DNA from: an uncultured Collinsella sp.
GTDB taxonomy: Bacteria; Actinomycetota; Coriobacteriia; Coriobacteriales; Coriobacteriaceae
Assembly (NCBI GenBank): GCA_900548265.1
Contig: URKG01000002.1
Location: 62,001 to 126,000 of the forward strand
Length of the DNA stretch: 64,000 nucleotides
Direction: 5' to 3'
A model generated the notes under the pieces. It saw only the letters and a program-made list of their open reading frames with translations. It was not told the origin of the DNA and did no database searches. Positions 33,544 through 42,411 of this stretch are shown in pieces. Within the stretch, counting starts at the first letter, position 1. Every line of letters begins with the position of its first letter. The position numbers and the translations under genes were made by a program.

Positions 33544-34983
33544 CTAGTCCAGACGACGGGTCTGCGCCACGTGCTTATACCAGTAGGCGCTTGCCTTGGG
33601 CGTGCGCTTCTGGGTTTCAAAGTCAACGTAGAAGAAGCCATAGCGCTTGTTGTAGCCATTGGTCCAGGAGAACTGGTCCTGCAGGCTCCACAGGAAGTAG
33701 CCGCCCACGTTGACGCCCACCTCCATGGCCTTGAGCAACCAGCGTAGGTGCTGCTCGATGTAGTCGATGCGCGGCTGGTCGTCCACAAAACCGTCCTTGT
33801 AGGGGTCCTTGTAGCCCATGCCGTTTTCGGTAATGAAGATCTGCTTGTAGTTGGGGTAGCGCTGCTTAATGTAGACGAGCAGATCGAACAGACCCTCGGG
33901 ATAGATGATCCAGTCCCAGTCGGTGGTGGGGATGCCGGGCTTGTTCACGTGCTCGCCAATGCCCTTGACGCGCCAGCGGCCAGTGCCCTTCTCGCCCGTA
34001 CCGTTGTGGTGCAGGTCGTTCTCGCCGTCGTAAGCCTTCAAGAAGCGGCACTGGTAGTTGTTAACGCCCAGGTAGTCGTTGTAGAGCGCGGCCTCGCGCA
34101 TAATTTCCAGATCCTCGTCCAGGATCTCGATGGTGCCGCCCGAGACGGCAGCCAAGCGGTTGGCGCACTCGAGGGTGTCGGGCGCGTATTCGCCGCGGAA
34201 GGTGGCGTCGAGCAAGAACTGGTTCTGCAGCACGTGCTCGTTGTTGGCGGCTTCGATGTCGGCGGGGTCGTTCTCGTTGAGCGGATACTTAAACTCCAGC
34301 GACTGGATGACGCCGATCTTGCCCTTAAAACCGCCGTTGTGGAAGGCCAGTACTGCCTTGGCGTGGGCGAGCATCATGTTGTGCTCGCACTGGAAGGCCT
34401 CGGCCAGATGCGCCTTGACGCCGCCGGGGAAGGTGCCCTCGATGTAGGTGTTGGAGGCATCGGCCCAAATCTCGTTAAAGGTGAACCAGTAGGTTACCTG
34501 GTCGGCGTACTCCTTAAAGCAGAAGGTGGCAAAGTTCACAAAGGCGTCGATGGTCTCGCGGTTGAGGAAGTCGCCCTTCTCAAAGAGGGCAAGCGGCGTG
34601 TCGAAGTGATGCAGCGTGACAAACGGCTCAACGTGGTGCTTATGGCACTCGGCGAAGAGATCGTGATAGAACTGGACGCCCTCGGGGTTGATTTCGCCGG
34701 TACCGTTGGGGAAGATGCGGCTCCAGGCGATGGAGAGGCGAATGCCGTTGATGCCAAACTCCTCGCACAGCTCCAAATCGACGGGGTACTGGTTGTAGAA
34801 GTCCGAAGCGGGATCGGGGGAGAAACGGCCCTGGGCCTCCAGGAAGTCGTCCCAGGCAACCTTGCCCTTACCGTGAGTGCGGGTCTCACCCTCTACCTGG
34901 TAGGCAGCGGTGGCGCCGCCAAAGACAAAGTCCTCGGGAAACTGCGCAGGCGGGTTGGTGACGCTAGCAGGGTTAACGGACAT
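33544..34983 (-). CDS. lacG: 6-phospho-beta-galactosidase, GH1 (copy 2)
   Basis: 479 residues, paralogue of copy 1 with a six-residue longer N-terminus. Acid/base Glu171 in WFTFNEI, nucleophile Glu386 in FITENGMG, and phosphate-binding Ser439, Lys446 and Tyr448 in FSWTNGYNKRYG. HHVEPFVTLHHFDTP and GDFLNRETIDAF are close to LacG of lactic acid bacteria. It follows lacE2 by 66 bases with a hairpin in between. The two LacG copies may prefer different aglycons (for example lactose against other phosphorylated beta-galactosides); this is inference. Confidence 0.88.
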   Translation of the reverse strand: MSVNPASVTNPPAQFPEDFVFGGATAAYQVEGETRTHGKGKVAWDDFLEAQGRFSPDPASDFYNQYPVDLELCEEFGINGIRLSIAWSRIFPNGTGEINPEGVQFYHDLFAECHKHHVEPFVTLHHFDTPLALFEKGDFLNRETIDAFVNFATFCFKEYADQVTYWFTFNEIWADASNTYIEGTFPGGVKAHLAEAFQCEHNMMLAHAKAVLAFHNGGFKGKIGVIQSLEFKYPLNENDPADIEAANNEHVLQNQFLLDATFRGEYAPDTLECANRLAAVSGGTIEILDEDLEIMREAALYNDYLGVNNYQCRFLKAYDGENDLHHNGTGEKGTGRWRVKGIGEHVNKPGIPTTDWDWIIYPEGLFDLLVYIKQRYPNYKQIFITENGMGYKDPYKDGFVDDQPRIDYIEQHLRWLLKAMEVGVNVGGYFLWSLQDQFSWTNGYNKRYGFFYVDFETQKRTPKASAYWYKHVAQTRRLD

Positions 34984-35006
34984 GATGATCCAATCGTCTA
35001 AATCGA

Positions 35007-35040
35007 AGGGCCAGCCGGCTGTGGATGGTCGGCTGGCCCT
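35007..35040 (-). other. Hairpin between lacE2 and lacG2
   Basis: agggccagccg and cggctggccct form an 11-bp perfect stem with no T-tract, placed between the lacE2 stop and the lacG2 start. Confidence 0.5.
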
Positions 35041-35049
35041 AAGCGTTAC

Positions 35050-36816
35050 TTACTTCGAAAGCTGTTCACTCACGAAGGCGAGAGACTTATCGCCGTTCTG
35101 GGAGAGCTCGATATACTGCTTGCCACGGCAGGCGACGCACTTGTTGCCCACGCGCTCGCAGTCCTTCTGCAGGTCGGCCAGGTAGCTGGCGGCCTGTGGG
35201 GCCAGGATGACCAGGTCAAAGTCGGGGAGCATGTCAACGTGGTTGCCATAGGCCTCGGCAGCGGTCTCAAGATTGATGCCGCGCTCTTTGGCGGCCTTGG
35301 CCAGCGCGTTGGCGAGCAGGCCCGAGGTGCCGCCACCCTGGCAGAGCACGAGCACGCGCTTGCCGTTGAGGTCACTGGCGGTCGTTGTCTCAGTGGCGAC
35401 AGCGGCGGGAGCGTCGGCCTTCACGGACTCGGCAGCAGCGCCGGCGGCAACGCTCTTGGCGTCAGCCTTGCCCTGGAAGGCATCGTTGAGCTTAGCGGCC
35501 TTCTCGGCGTTCTTGGCGGCGAGCTCCTCCTGGGAGATCTCGGCCTCCTCGGCGCACTTCTGGGCGTCATAGGCGCGGAAGAACGGATAGTACAGAGCGA
35601 AGTCGACGACCAAGATAAGGGCGAGCATCACAAAGGCGAGCGGCTGGAAGCCCAGGCCCATGATGGTGCCTATGGGGCCGGGGACAGTCCAAGGCAGGGT
35701 GTACATAAAGCCGTTCATGCCCAAGAAGTCGATAAAGATCTTGAGAATCCAGATGTTGGCGATCGGGGCAAAGACAAACGGGACAAAGAAGACGGGATTG
35801 AGCACGATGGGTGCGGCGAACAGCAGCGGCTCGTTGACGGCAAAGCACACGGGGACGATAGCGGCCTTACCAACGGCGCGCATCTCCTGAGACTTGGCCA
35901 GGAAGCAGAACATAAAGACCAGGACGAGCGTGGCGCCGGTGCCGCCCATGCAGACGACGAAGTACTGGGCACCCTGGGTCAGGACAGCGGAAGCGTGCTG
36001 GCCAGCCTGGAATGCGGCCAGGTTGTCGGTCATGTTGGCAACAAGGGCGGCGGCGATGGCGGGCTCGACGATCGAGGGGCCGTGGACGCCGACGAACCAG
36101 AACAGGCTCATGGCGCCGTAGATCACAGCGAGGCCGATGTAGCCATCGGCAGCGGTGAACAGGGGCTGGAACACCTGGATGACACCCTGGGCAAAGCAGA
36201 AGCCAAAAGCAGCGCGGAAGACGATGTCAAAAACCCAAAAGACGGTGATGCAGACGGAGAAGGGGATGATGTCCTTGAAGGTCTGCGAGATGTTGGGCGG
36301 AACCTGCTCGGGCATCTTGACGGTGATGTTGCGCTTAATGAAGAACTTGTAGATGATGCCGGTCACAAACGCAGCGATGAAGGCGGTCAGCAGGCCCTTG
36401 GAACCAAGGTAGGTGGTGTTGAAGCCGCTGGCGGCGTCCGTGGCGATGGTGTCGCTCGAAAGGAGCAGAAACCCGATGATGGCCGCGCACATGCACGAGA
36501 TAAAGTTGATCTGGTTGTTCTTGGGCAGATCGCGGTTCTGGGCGTCGGCGAAGTGCTTGGCCGTGGTGGCGGCGCAGGCGATGGCCAGGATGCCCATGGA
36601 GTAGTTGTAGCACTTCCACAGGGCGTTGTTGATGTCATCGGGCCAGTAGAAACCCCAGATGTTGGGGACCGAGGCTACCAGGCAAAAGATGGATGAGAAG
36701 ATGATGATGGGGATGACGGAGATAAAGCCGTCGCGGATCGCCTTGAGGTACTTGTTGCGGGCGATCGCGTTGAAAAAGGGCTGGCCCTTTTCGATGATGG
36801 CGATGAGTTGCTCCAT
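35050..36816 (-). CDS. lacE: PTS lactose-type EIICB (copy 2)
   Basis: 588 residues, same architecture as copy 1. EIIC (about 1-415) has FFNAIARNKYLKAIRDGFISVIP, LFWFVGVHGPSIVEPAIAA, MGGTGATLVLVF and FAVNEPLLFAAPIVLNP. A long Ala/Lys/Glu-rich linker joins EIIB (about 485-588), with phosphocysteine C492 in VLVLCQGGGTSGLL. It is divergent from lacI2. The two EIICB proteins differ clearly in the membrane part, so they are old paralogues, possibly with different substrates. Confidence 0.9.
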   Translation of the reverse strand: MEQLIAIIEKGQPFFNAIARNKYLKAIRDGFISVIPIIIFSSIFCLVASVPNIWGFYWPDDINNALWKCYNYSMGILAIACAATTAKHFADAQNRDLPKNNQINFISCMCAAIIGFLLLSSDTIATDAASGFNTTYLGSKGLLTAFIAAFVTGIIYKFFIKRNITVKMPEQVPPNISQTFKDIIPFSVCITVFWVFDIVFRAAFGFCFAQGVIQVFQPLFTAADGYIGLAVIYGAMSLFWFVGVHGPSIVEPAIAAALVANMTDNLAAFQAGQHASAVLTQGAQYFVVCMGGTGATLVLVFMFCFLAKSQEMRAVGKAAIVPVCFAVNEPLLFAAPIVLNPVFFVPFVFAPIANIWILKIFIDFLGMNGFMYTLPWTVPGPIGTIMGLGFQPLAFVMLALILVVDFALYYPFFRAYDAQKCAEEAEISQEELAAKNAEKAAKLNDAFQGKADAKSVAAGAAAESVKADAPAAVATETTTASDLNGKRVLVLCQGGGTSGLLANALAKAAKERGINLETAAEAYGNHVDMLPDFDLVILAPQAASYLADLQKDCERVGNKCVACRGKQYIELSQNGDKSLAFVSEQLSK

Positions 36817-36875
36817 GCAATGCTCCTAAGAGTCGGTGGGTTAGCAACGATGGTAGCTTTGGCGTTCGGTTGCCA

Positions 36876-37159
36876 AAATGTTGACGTTGCTATTTTGTGA
36901 CACAAAAAAAGACGCGAACCGGTGGTTCCTGTGCCTGCGAACCGTCGATTCCTTACGCGTAAACGTTTGAGCCGCCCGGTGGCTCTGTGTTTGCATAATG
37001 GCAACGTTAACATTTGGGCGACAAAAGCCGTTCGGGGAAGCAAAAATGTCGGTGAACGGTAGGTTTTGGGTGGTGATCGTATGGTGGGGGAGGCGTTGGA
37101 TATACTTGAAGGCGGTAAAAATGACTGCGCAAGGTGCCACCAATGGCATCGTTGACATA
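36876..37159. promoter_or_regulatory. LacI-family operators between lacE2 and lacI2
   Basis: Three CG-centred imperfect palindromes with the AATGnCAACGTTnnCATT pattern: 36876-36895 (aaatgttgacgttgctattt), 36997-37014 (aatggcaacgttaacatt, the best), and 37142-37159 (aatggcatcgttgacata), which covers the lacI2 ribosome-binding region. The 356-base gap contains no gene. The sites resemble those of module 1 but are not identical. Confidence 0.65.
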
Positions 37160-37172
37160 GAAAGATCGACCT

Positions 37173-38177
37173 ATGGCCGCTGTTAAAAAATCGGTATCCG
37201 TCAAAGACGTGGCGCGCCTAGCGGGCGTCTCGGAGCAGACGGTCTCGCGCACCGTGCACGATTCGCCCAGTGTGCGCCCCGAGACCAAGGAACGCGTGCG
37301 TGCCGCCATGCGCGAGCTGGGGTATCGCCCCAATTTTGCCGGTCGATCGCTGCGCCGCGGTAAGTTTAAGACCGTCGGCGTCGCCATGTTCAACATTACC
37401 GGCACCGGCAACCTCGACCGTATGGAGGGCTTTGCCGCCGCGGCTGACAAACACGGCTATGCCATCACCCTCACTAAAGTAGATGGACACCCCTATACCC
37501 TCGAGAGCGCATCGTCGCGTATGAGCGCACTGCCGGTGGACGGCATGGTCGTGATCATGAATCGCATGCCGGCGGACTTTGGCACTTTTGAGCCGCTGCC
37601 CGGCATGCAGACGGTGCTCGTTACCATGCTGGAGCACCCGCTCTGTTCAACGGTCGATAACGACCAGTTCGATTGTTCGCGCCAGGTGGTCGAGTACTTG
37701 CTGGGGCGGGGGCACAAAACCGTGCACTTTATCTCGTGTCCCGAGCGCTCGCTTTCGGGCATGCGGCGCGAGGAAGGCTGGCGCGAGACATTGCGTGCGC
37801 ATGGCATTGAGCCCCCGCAGCTCGTGCGCGGCGATTGGACGGCACAGAGCGGGTATGCTGCCGGTCAGGCTCTGGCGGACGATCCGACCTGTACTGCCAT
37901 CTACGCCTCCAACGATGCCATGGCATATGGCTGCATTCGCGGGCTCGAGTCGCGCGGAAAGCACGTGCCCCAGGACGTGAGCGTGGTAGGTGTTGATGAC
38001 AGTCTGGGCGACATCGTGCCCGATTGTCGCCTGACTACGGTGCGCTTTGACAACAAGCGCGTCGGCATGTGGGCGGTCGACAAGATTGCCGGCGCCGAGG
38101 GCGTTGAACCCGGTGTGGAGCACATGCTGTTTCCGGGCGTGCTCGTCGAGGGCGATACGGTGCGCGATGTACGCTAG
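37173..38177 (+). CDS. LacI-family regulator of lacE2-lacG2
   Basis: 334 residues. HTH VSVKDVARLAGVSEQTVSRTVHDSPSVRPETKERVRAAMRELGYRPNFAGRSLRRG (about 8-63); core domain with FNITGTGNLDRMEGFA, SRMSALPVDGMVVIMNRM, VDNDQFDCSRQVVEYLLGRGH and VSVVGVDDSLGDIVP. It probably binds the palindromes in its own upstream region. Full length. The next gene downstream is lacF. Confidence 0.88.
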   Translation: MAAVKKSVSVKDVARLAGVSEQTVSRTVHDSPSVRPETKERVRAAMRELGYRPNFAGRSLRRGKFKTVGVAMFNITGTGNLDRMEGFAAAADKHGYAITLTKVDGHPYTLESASSRMSALPVDGMVVIMNRMPADFGTFEPLPGMQTVLVTMLEHPLCSTVDNDQFDCSRQVVEYLLGRGHKTVHFISCPERSLSGMRREEGWRETLRAHGIEPPQLVRGDWTAQSGYAAGQALADDPTCTAIYASNDAMAYGCIRGLESRGKHVPQDVSVVGVDDSLGDIVPDCRLTTVRFDNKRVGMWAVDKIAGAEGVEPGVEHMLFPGVLVEGDTVRDVR

Positions 38178-38299
38178 GGCGCGGGTCTGTTTGGGTTTCC
38201 GCTAATTGTGTTCGATATTGTTCAAATTGGTTTAAAAACCGTTCACGGGCGAAAAGTGACCGTTCATAGCTCGAAATTACGTTTTGCGCTGTTCTTTTT

Positions 38300-38309
38300 T
38301 GTTTGAATG
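38300..38309 (+). promoter_or_regulatory. LacR-type half box before lacF
   Basis: tgtttgaatg, preceded by cgctgttctttttt, matches the core of the boxes at 26271-26281 and 40214-40223. It is in the 214-base region between lacI2 and lacF, which otherwise has AT-rich promoter-like sequence and the repeated motif accgttca. Confidence 0.4.
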
Positions 38310-38391
38310 TTATTGTTTCTGTCATACACAACGCAGCGCGTATGCCCGGACGCGATGCTCTCCATTGGTTCATATGTGAAAGGAACGCAAC

Positions 38392-38730
38392 ATGGCAACC
38401 AAAGAAGAAATCTCGATGGTTGGATTCGAGATTGTCGCATACGCAGGTGACGCCCAGACCGATCTGCTTGCAGCGCTCGATGCTGCTCGCGAGGGTGACT
38501 TTGAGAAGGCCGAGCAGCTGCACAAGGATGCCAGCGATGCGCTCATCGGTGCCCACGACACGCAGACCAAGCTGCTTTCGCAGGAGGCCGGCGGTGGCGA
38601 GATGGAGATGACCTTCATCATGGCTCACGCTCAGGACACCCTCATGACCACTATGATCCTGGAGAAGCAGACCCGCTTTACCATCGACGCCTACAAGCGC
38701 ATCGCTGCGCTCGAGGCCAAGCTCGCCTAA
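38392..38730 (+). CDS. lacF: PTS lactose-type EIIA
   Basis: 112-residue trimeric, helical EIIA of the lactose/cellobiose class. Phosphohistidine H79 and the metal-binding D82 are in MTFIMAHAQDTLMTTMIL. KEEISMVGFEIVAYAGDAQTDLLAALDAA is the first helix. It is the only EIIA of this class in the window and must serve both LacE copies. GAAAGGA precedes ATG 38392. A terminator follows at once, so it is monocistronic or ends the lacI2 transcript. Confidence 0.94.
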   Translation: MATKEEISMVGFEIVAYAGDAQTDLLAALDAAREGDFEKAEQLHKDASDALIGAHDTQTKLLSQEAGGGEMEMTFIMAHAQDTLMTTMILEKQTRFTIDAYKRIAALEAKLA

Positions 38731-38759
38731 CGAGCCCGCACAACCAAGTCCCCTTCCAA

Positions 38760-38792
38760 AAGCCCTGCCGCTACCCGCGACAGGGCTTTTTC
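38760..38792 (+). terminator. Terminator of lacF
   Basis: aagccctg and cagggctt stem around CCGCTACCCGCGA, followed by TTTTTCTG. Confidence 0.88.
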
Positions 38793-38804
38793 TGTTCTCC
38801 TCCA

Positions 38805-38871
38805 AGTTGCGGTGAAATAGGGACTGAATAGGGGCCGGCGGGCGCAAAACAATCCCTATTCCACCGCAACT
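38805..38871. repeat. Inverted repeat with AGTTGCGGTG arms
   Basis: agttgcggtgaaataggga (38805-38823) and tccctattccaccgcaact (38853-38871) pair with a single mismatch around 29 bases. No open frame; probably an intergenic hairpin repeat. Confidence 0.65.
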
Positions 38872-38880
38872 CATCCCGAG

Positions 38881-38933
38881 GTAGTCATTGGGGACGTTCT
38901 TAAACGACTAGTCATTGGGGACAGTCTTGGTGC
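38881..38933. repeat. GTCATTGGGGAC repeat, copy 1
   Basis: tagtcattggggacgttctt, then aaacgactagtcattggggacagtctt. Two direct copies of agtcattggggac 32 bases apart; the first 20 bases recur as perfect inverted arms at 43530-43585. Confidence 0.7.
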
Positions 38934-39015
38934 GCTCTGTTCGTCTTCCCGTTCGTTTTTTGCTCGGTGGGTATACTTTCTTTCGCATTAAACGCCGGAC
39001 TGAGGAGGTATCCAA

Positions 39016-40029
39016 ATGCCGGATAACGGGTCAATACAAAAAAGAGACGCGCACGAGATGGCTCATGGGCGTCCTGTCCAGATAACCGAGCACACGACGG
39101 TAACAGAGCTGCAGCCCAGCCTGTCCGATGTCGTGTGCGCAAACAAAAAGCTGCAGATTGGCTTTATCGTTGCGCTCGTGGTACTAGCGCTGTTGTCGGG
39201 CTTTGTAGCTCGTCCGCATTTTGCCGATACCAAGACCTGGGACTCCACCATCGAGGTCATCGATCAAAAGAAGGGCAATGTTTTGGCGCTCACGACCTCG
39301 TGCGTCGCCCTATCTGCGGGTATCACTGCGCTGCCGGGCGATACGGGAACGCCAGTTGCCGAGCAGCTCGCGCAGCTTTCGGGAAACTTGGGTATCGTGC
39401 TTGCCGTGCTCTACCTCGAGAAGTATCTGCTGACCATTTTGTGGTCGGTTGGCCTGGGCATCCTGATCCCGTTTGCGCTGGTGCTCTTTGCGATCTCACT
39501 TGGCATTCACGGACGCTGGAGCACCAGCGCCGTCTTGCGCCGCGTGGCAACGCGTGTGCTGGTGGTCGCCATAATTGGCATGGCGTTGGTGCCCGCAAGC
39601 GTATGGGTGTCGCAAAAGGTCGACGAAACGTATCGCGTTAGCATCGAGCAAGCCGAGCAAAAGGCGGCCGACGCTGCGGGTGCGGCAGATAGCGACAGCT
39701 CCAAAGCAAGCAAGAAAAAGACCGAGTCCACAGAGTCCAAGAATGTGCTTGAGCAGCTTGCCGACGGTGCCTCGGGTCTCGTCACATCGGTGACCAGCGG
39801 TGCCAAGCAGATTACCGATGAAATTGTGCAGCAGGTGACCAATCTGATCGAAGGCGTCATCGTGATGATCGTGACCTCGTGCGTGATTCCATTGCTGGTG
39901 CTCGCGGCGTTTTTGTGGCTGGGGCACGTGCTACTGGGGATTGATATTTCCGGCCCGGCGAACTATCTGACGGGTCGCTTTCTAAGCGCTCCGTCCAAGC
40001 ACGCCAAAAAGGGCGGGCAGTCCGAGTAG
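39016..40029 (+). CDS. Membrane protein of unknown function
   Basis: 337 residues with about four to five membrane helices: 48-66 (IGFIVALVVLALLSGFVA), two or one long segment near 120-150, 175-195 (VLVVAIIGMALVPASVWV) and 275-305 (VIVMIVTSCVIPLLVLAAFLWLGHVL). Between the last two lies a Lys/Ser/Glu-rich loop. I do not recognise a family. GAGGAGG lies before ATG 39016. It sits between lacF and lacA but has its own terminator, so it need not be part of lactose use. Confidence 0.7.
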   Translation: MPDNGSIQKRDAHEMAHGRPVQITEHTTVTELQPSLSDVVCANKKLQIGFIVALVVLALLSGFVARPHFADTKTWDSTIEVIDQKKGNVLALTTSCVALSAGITALPGDTGTPVAEQLAQLSGNLGIVLAVLYLEKYLLTILWSVGLGILIPFALVLFAISLGIHGRWSTSAVLRRVATRVLVVAIIGMALVPASVWVSQKVDETYRVSIEQAEQKAADAAGAADSDSSKASKKKTESTESKNVLEQLADGASGLVTSVTSGAKQITDEIVQQVTNLIEGVIVMIVTSCVIPLLVLAAFLWLGHVLLGIDISGPANYLTGRFLSAPSKHAKKGGQSE

Positions 40030-40063
40030 CTAAAACAGCTGTATATACCGGGGAATACCGCCG

Positions 40064-40102
40064 AAGGGCGGCCGAGACACGTTCTCGGCCGCCCTTTTGT
40101 TT
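40064..40102 (+). terminator. Terminator of the membrane-protein gene
   Basis: aagggcggccgaga and tctcggccgccctt form a 14-bp stem followed by TTGTTTG. Confidence 0.88.
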
Positions 40103-40166
40103 GTTGAATGCGCGGTAAGCCGGGCCTTTTCTGAGTCCAAACGGTCAGCAATCATCCGTAAACGAT

Positions 40167-40245
40167 ATTTGTTCAAAAAAGAACAAAGATAAACAAATAG
40201 TTGTTGCAGTTACTGTTCGAATGTGTTCAAATAAACATGAACAGT
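40167..40245 (+). promoter_or_regulatory. LacR-type operators upstream of lacA
   Basis: tttgttcaaaaaagaacaaa (40167-40186) is a near-perfect palindrome; gttactgttcgaatg (40209-40223) matches 26267-26281 at 14 of 15 bases; tgttcaaataaacatgaaca (40224-40243) is a second TGTTC/GAACA inverted pair. The rest of the 308-base gap is the preceding terminator and promoter-like AT-rich DNA. Confidence 0.65.
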
Positions 40246-40337
40246 GAAGAACCGCACATTCAGATGCCCGGACCTGAACGCGATTCAACACTTCCAAACA
40301 GAAACTACGCACCTGCGTATCTCTCAAGGAGGATGTC

Positions 40338-40766
40338 ATGAGGGTTGTAATCGCTTCCGATGCCGACGGTATGTCGATGAAGGAGTCCATCAAGGAGATG
40401 CTCATCGCCGACGGTCACGAGGTCGTCGACTATTCCGAGACCCCTGCCGCGGACTTTGTCGATTCCGCGACCGCCGTTGCCAAGGACCTGCTGGAGCACA
40501 AGGATTCCCAGGGCTTCGCATTCGATAAGTACGGCGTCGGCTCCTATATGGCCGCCGTCAAGATTAAGGGTATGGTCGTCGCCAACATTTCCGACGAGCG
40601 TTCCGCTTACATGACCCGCGAGCACAACGGCTCGCGCATGGTCACCATGGGCCCGGGCGTTGTGGGCACCGAGGTCGCTAAGAAGATCGCCCGTGAGTTC
40701 CTGCGTGCCCAGTACGCCGGCGGCCGTCACCAGATCCGTGTCGACATGCTCAACAAGATGGCCTAA
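40338..40766 (+). CDS. lacA: Galactose-6-phosphate isomerase subunit A
   Basis: 142 residues of the RpiB/LacA/LacB family. With LacB it isomerises galactose-6-phosphate to tagatose-6-phosphate. MRVVIASDADGMSMKESIKEML, FAFDKYGVGSYMAA and EHNGSRMVTMGPGVVG are LacA features; the RpiB catalytic CGTGIG motif is absent, as usual for the A subunit. CAAGGAGG precedes ATG 40338. lacB follows 63 bases later. Confidence 0.93.
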   Translation: MRVVIASDADGMSMKESIKEMLIADGHEVVDYSETPAADFVDSATAVAKDLLEHKDSQGFAFDKYGVGSYMAAVKIKGMVVANISDERSAYMTREHNGSRMVTMGPGVVGTEVAKKIAREFLRAQYAGGRHQIRVDMLNKMA

Positions 40767-40829
40767 CGAGAGCCACCGAGAACTCGAACTTCTACCTCAA
40801 CTTGTGAATTCAGACGAAAGGACGTTCTG

Positions 40830-41354
40830 ATGAAGAAGACCATCGCAATCGGTTGCGACCATATCGTTACGGACGAGAAGATCTATCTGGCCGACCGCCT
40901 GGAGCAGGCTGGCTACAAGGTGCTCGACTGCGGCACCTACAGCCACACCCGTACGCACTATCCCATCTACGGTAAGGCCGTGGGCGAGGCTGTTGCCAGC
41001 GGCAAGGCCGACTTTGGCGTGGCCCTGTGCGGCACCGGCATCGGCATCACCAACGCCGTCAACAAGGTTCCCGGCGCCCGCTGCGCCCTGGTTCGCGACA
41101 TGACCTCTGCCCTGTATGCCCGTCGCGAGCTCAACGCCAACATCGTGGGCTTTGGCGGCAAGATTACTGGCGAGTTCCTGATGGCCGACATCATGCTTGC
41201 CTTCCTGGAGGAGCCCTACGAGAAGACCCCCGAGCACGATGCCCTGATCGCCAAGATCGATGCCTGCAACAAGGCCGACGCCGAGGCTCAGGCCGACCCG
41301 CACTTCTTTGACGAGTTCCTGGAGAAGTGGGACCGCGGCGAGTACCACGATTAG
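40830..41354 (+). CDS. lacB: Galactose-6-phosphate isomerase subunit B
   Basis: 174 residues. [22 protein letters not shown] (sugar-phosphate His/Asp), [48 protein letters not shown] (active-site Cys and GTGIG loop) and [15 protein letters not shown] identify LacB. The length fits LacB (about 171) and exceeds RpiB (about 150). It forms the enzyme with LacA. GAAAGGACG precedes the start. The lacX-lacC pair follows. Confidence 0.94.
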   Translation: MKKTIAIGCDHIVTDEKIYLADRLEQAGYKVLDCGTYSHTRTHYPIYGKAVGEAVASGKADFGVALCGTGIGITNAVNKVPGARCALVRDMTSALYARRELNANIVGFGGKITGEFLMADIMLAFLEEPYEKTPEHDALIAKIDACNKADAEAQADPHFFDEFLEKWDRGEYHD

Positions 41355-41473
41355 CGGGTATCCGGCGTAATTAACTAGTCCGTTGACGGCTCGCGTTTCT
41401 GTGAGGGGGCGCGGGCCGGTTTTCTATCAGCCCTATTGACTTGGCGGGCTGTCGTAAGAAAGGGAAGGCTCCT

Positions 41474-42355
41474 ATGGAGTTTGTTCTTGATAACGGTTCT
41501 ATCCGCGTGGCACTGAGCACGGCGGGCGGGTCGTTCACTTCTATTGCGACCAACGGTCGCGAGTATCTGTGGCAGGGCGATCCGGCGGTGTGGTCGGGCC
41601 AGGCACCTATTTGCTTCCCGATCTGCGGTGGCCTTCGTGACGGTCACGCAACGACCATGGGTGGCCGCGAGGTAAAGCTCGCCCGCCACGGCTTTGCGCG
41701 CAAACAGGAGTGGAAGCTCGAGGAACAGAGCGACAACATGGTTGCGCTGAGCCTAAGCTCTACCGACCATGCCGAGTTGCTCGAGCAGTACCCGTATCCG
41801 TTTAAGATCGTTGCTCGTTACACGATCGATTTGGAAAAGGTGGCCGTGTCGTACGAGGTGACCAATGAGGGCACCGAGGACATGCCGTTCTTTGTGGGCG
41901 GTCACCCTGGCTTTAAGTGCCCGCTTGACGAGGGCGAGTCCTATGACGACTACGAGCTCCGTTTTGAGCAGCGCGAGGCCGCCGAGCTCTGCACTGCCGT
42001 TCCCTCGACGGGCCTGATTGATGTGGAGCATCGCAGCAAGAACCCGATGGTTGGCCATGACCTGCCGCTGACCCACGAACTCTTTGACTTCGCGGAGACC
42101 ATCTTTGACGTGCTCGAGAGCCGCGTGGTTACGCTGACCAAGAAGACCGAGGACAAGGGCGTGCGCCTGACGTTCCCCGATATGCCGTACCTGATTGTGT
42201 GGAGCAAGCCCGAGGGTGACTTTGTGGCCGTGGAACCGTGGGGTGGCCTGTCCACCTGTTCCGACGAGGACGATATTCTGGAGCACAAGCGCGGCTGCCT
42301 GGTGGCCAAGCCGGGGGAGACCGTTGCCCGCGGCTTTGAGATCGAGATCCTTTAA
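41474..42355 (+). CDS. Aldose-1-epimerase family protein, LacX-like (copy 2)
   Basis: 293 residues, same length as copy 1 and highly similar throughout (YLWQGDPAVWSGQAP, CFPICGGLRD, KLARHGFARKQEWKL, ELCTAVPSTGLIDV, RSKNPMVG, EPWGGLSTCSDEDD). It is the LacX-position gene in an order lacA, lacB, lacX, lacC. RBS AAGGGAAGG lies upstream of ATG 41474. LacX function is not firmly established; mutarotation of a sugar intermediate is likely. Confidence 0.87.
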   Translation: MEFVLDNGSIRVALSTAGGSFTSIATNGREYLWQGDPAVWSGQAPICFPICGGLRDGHATTMGGREVKLARHGFARKQEWKLEEQSDNMVALSLSSTDHAELLEQYPYPFKIVARYTIDLEKVAVSYEVTNEGTEDMPFFVGGHPGFKCPLDEGESYDDYELRFEQREAAELCTAVPSTGLIDVEHRSKNPMVGHDLPLTHELFDFAETIFDVLESRVVTLTKKTEDKGVRLTFPDMPYLIVWSKPEGDFVAVEPWGGLSTCSDEDDILEHKRGCLVAKPGETVARGFEIEIL

Positions 42356-42411
42356 CGAGCTATCGTATGTTTGGGGCCGCGCGTGTCGTGCCCCGGAAAC
42401 AGGAGTTCAAT

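Noticed and set aside
35239..36696. 485-codon plus-strand frame across lacE2
   Set aside because: Same shadow effect; Asp/Gly/Val-rich translation without a family.
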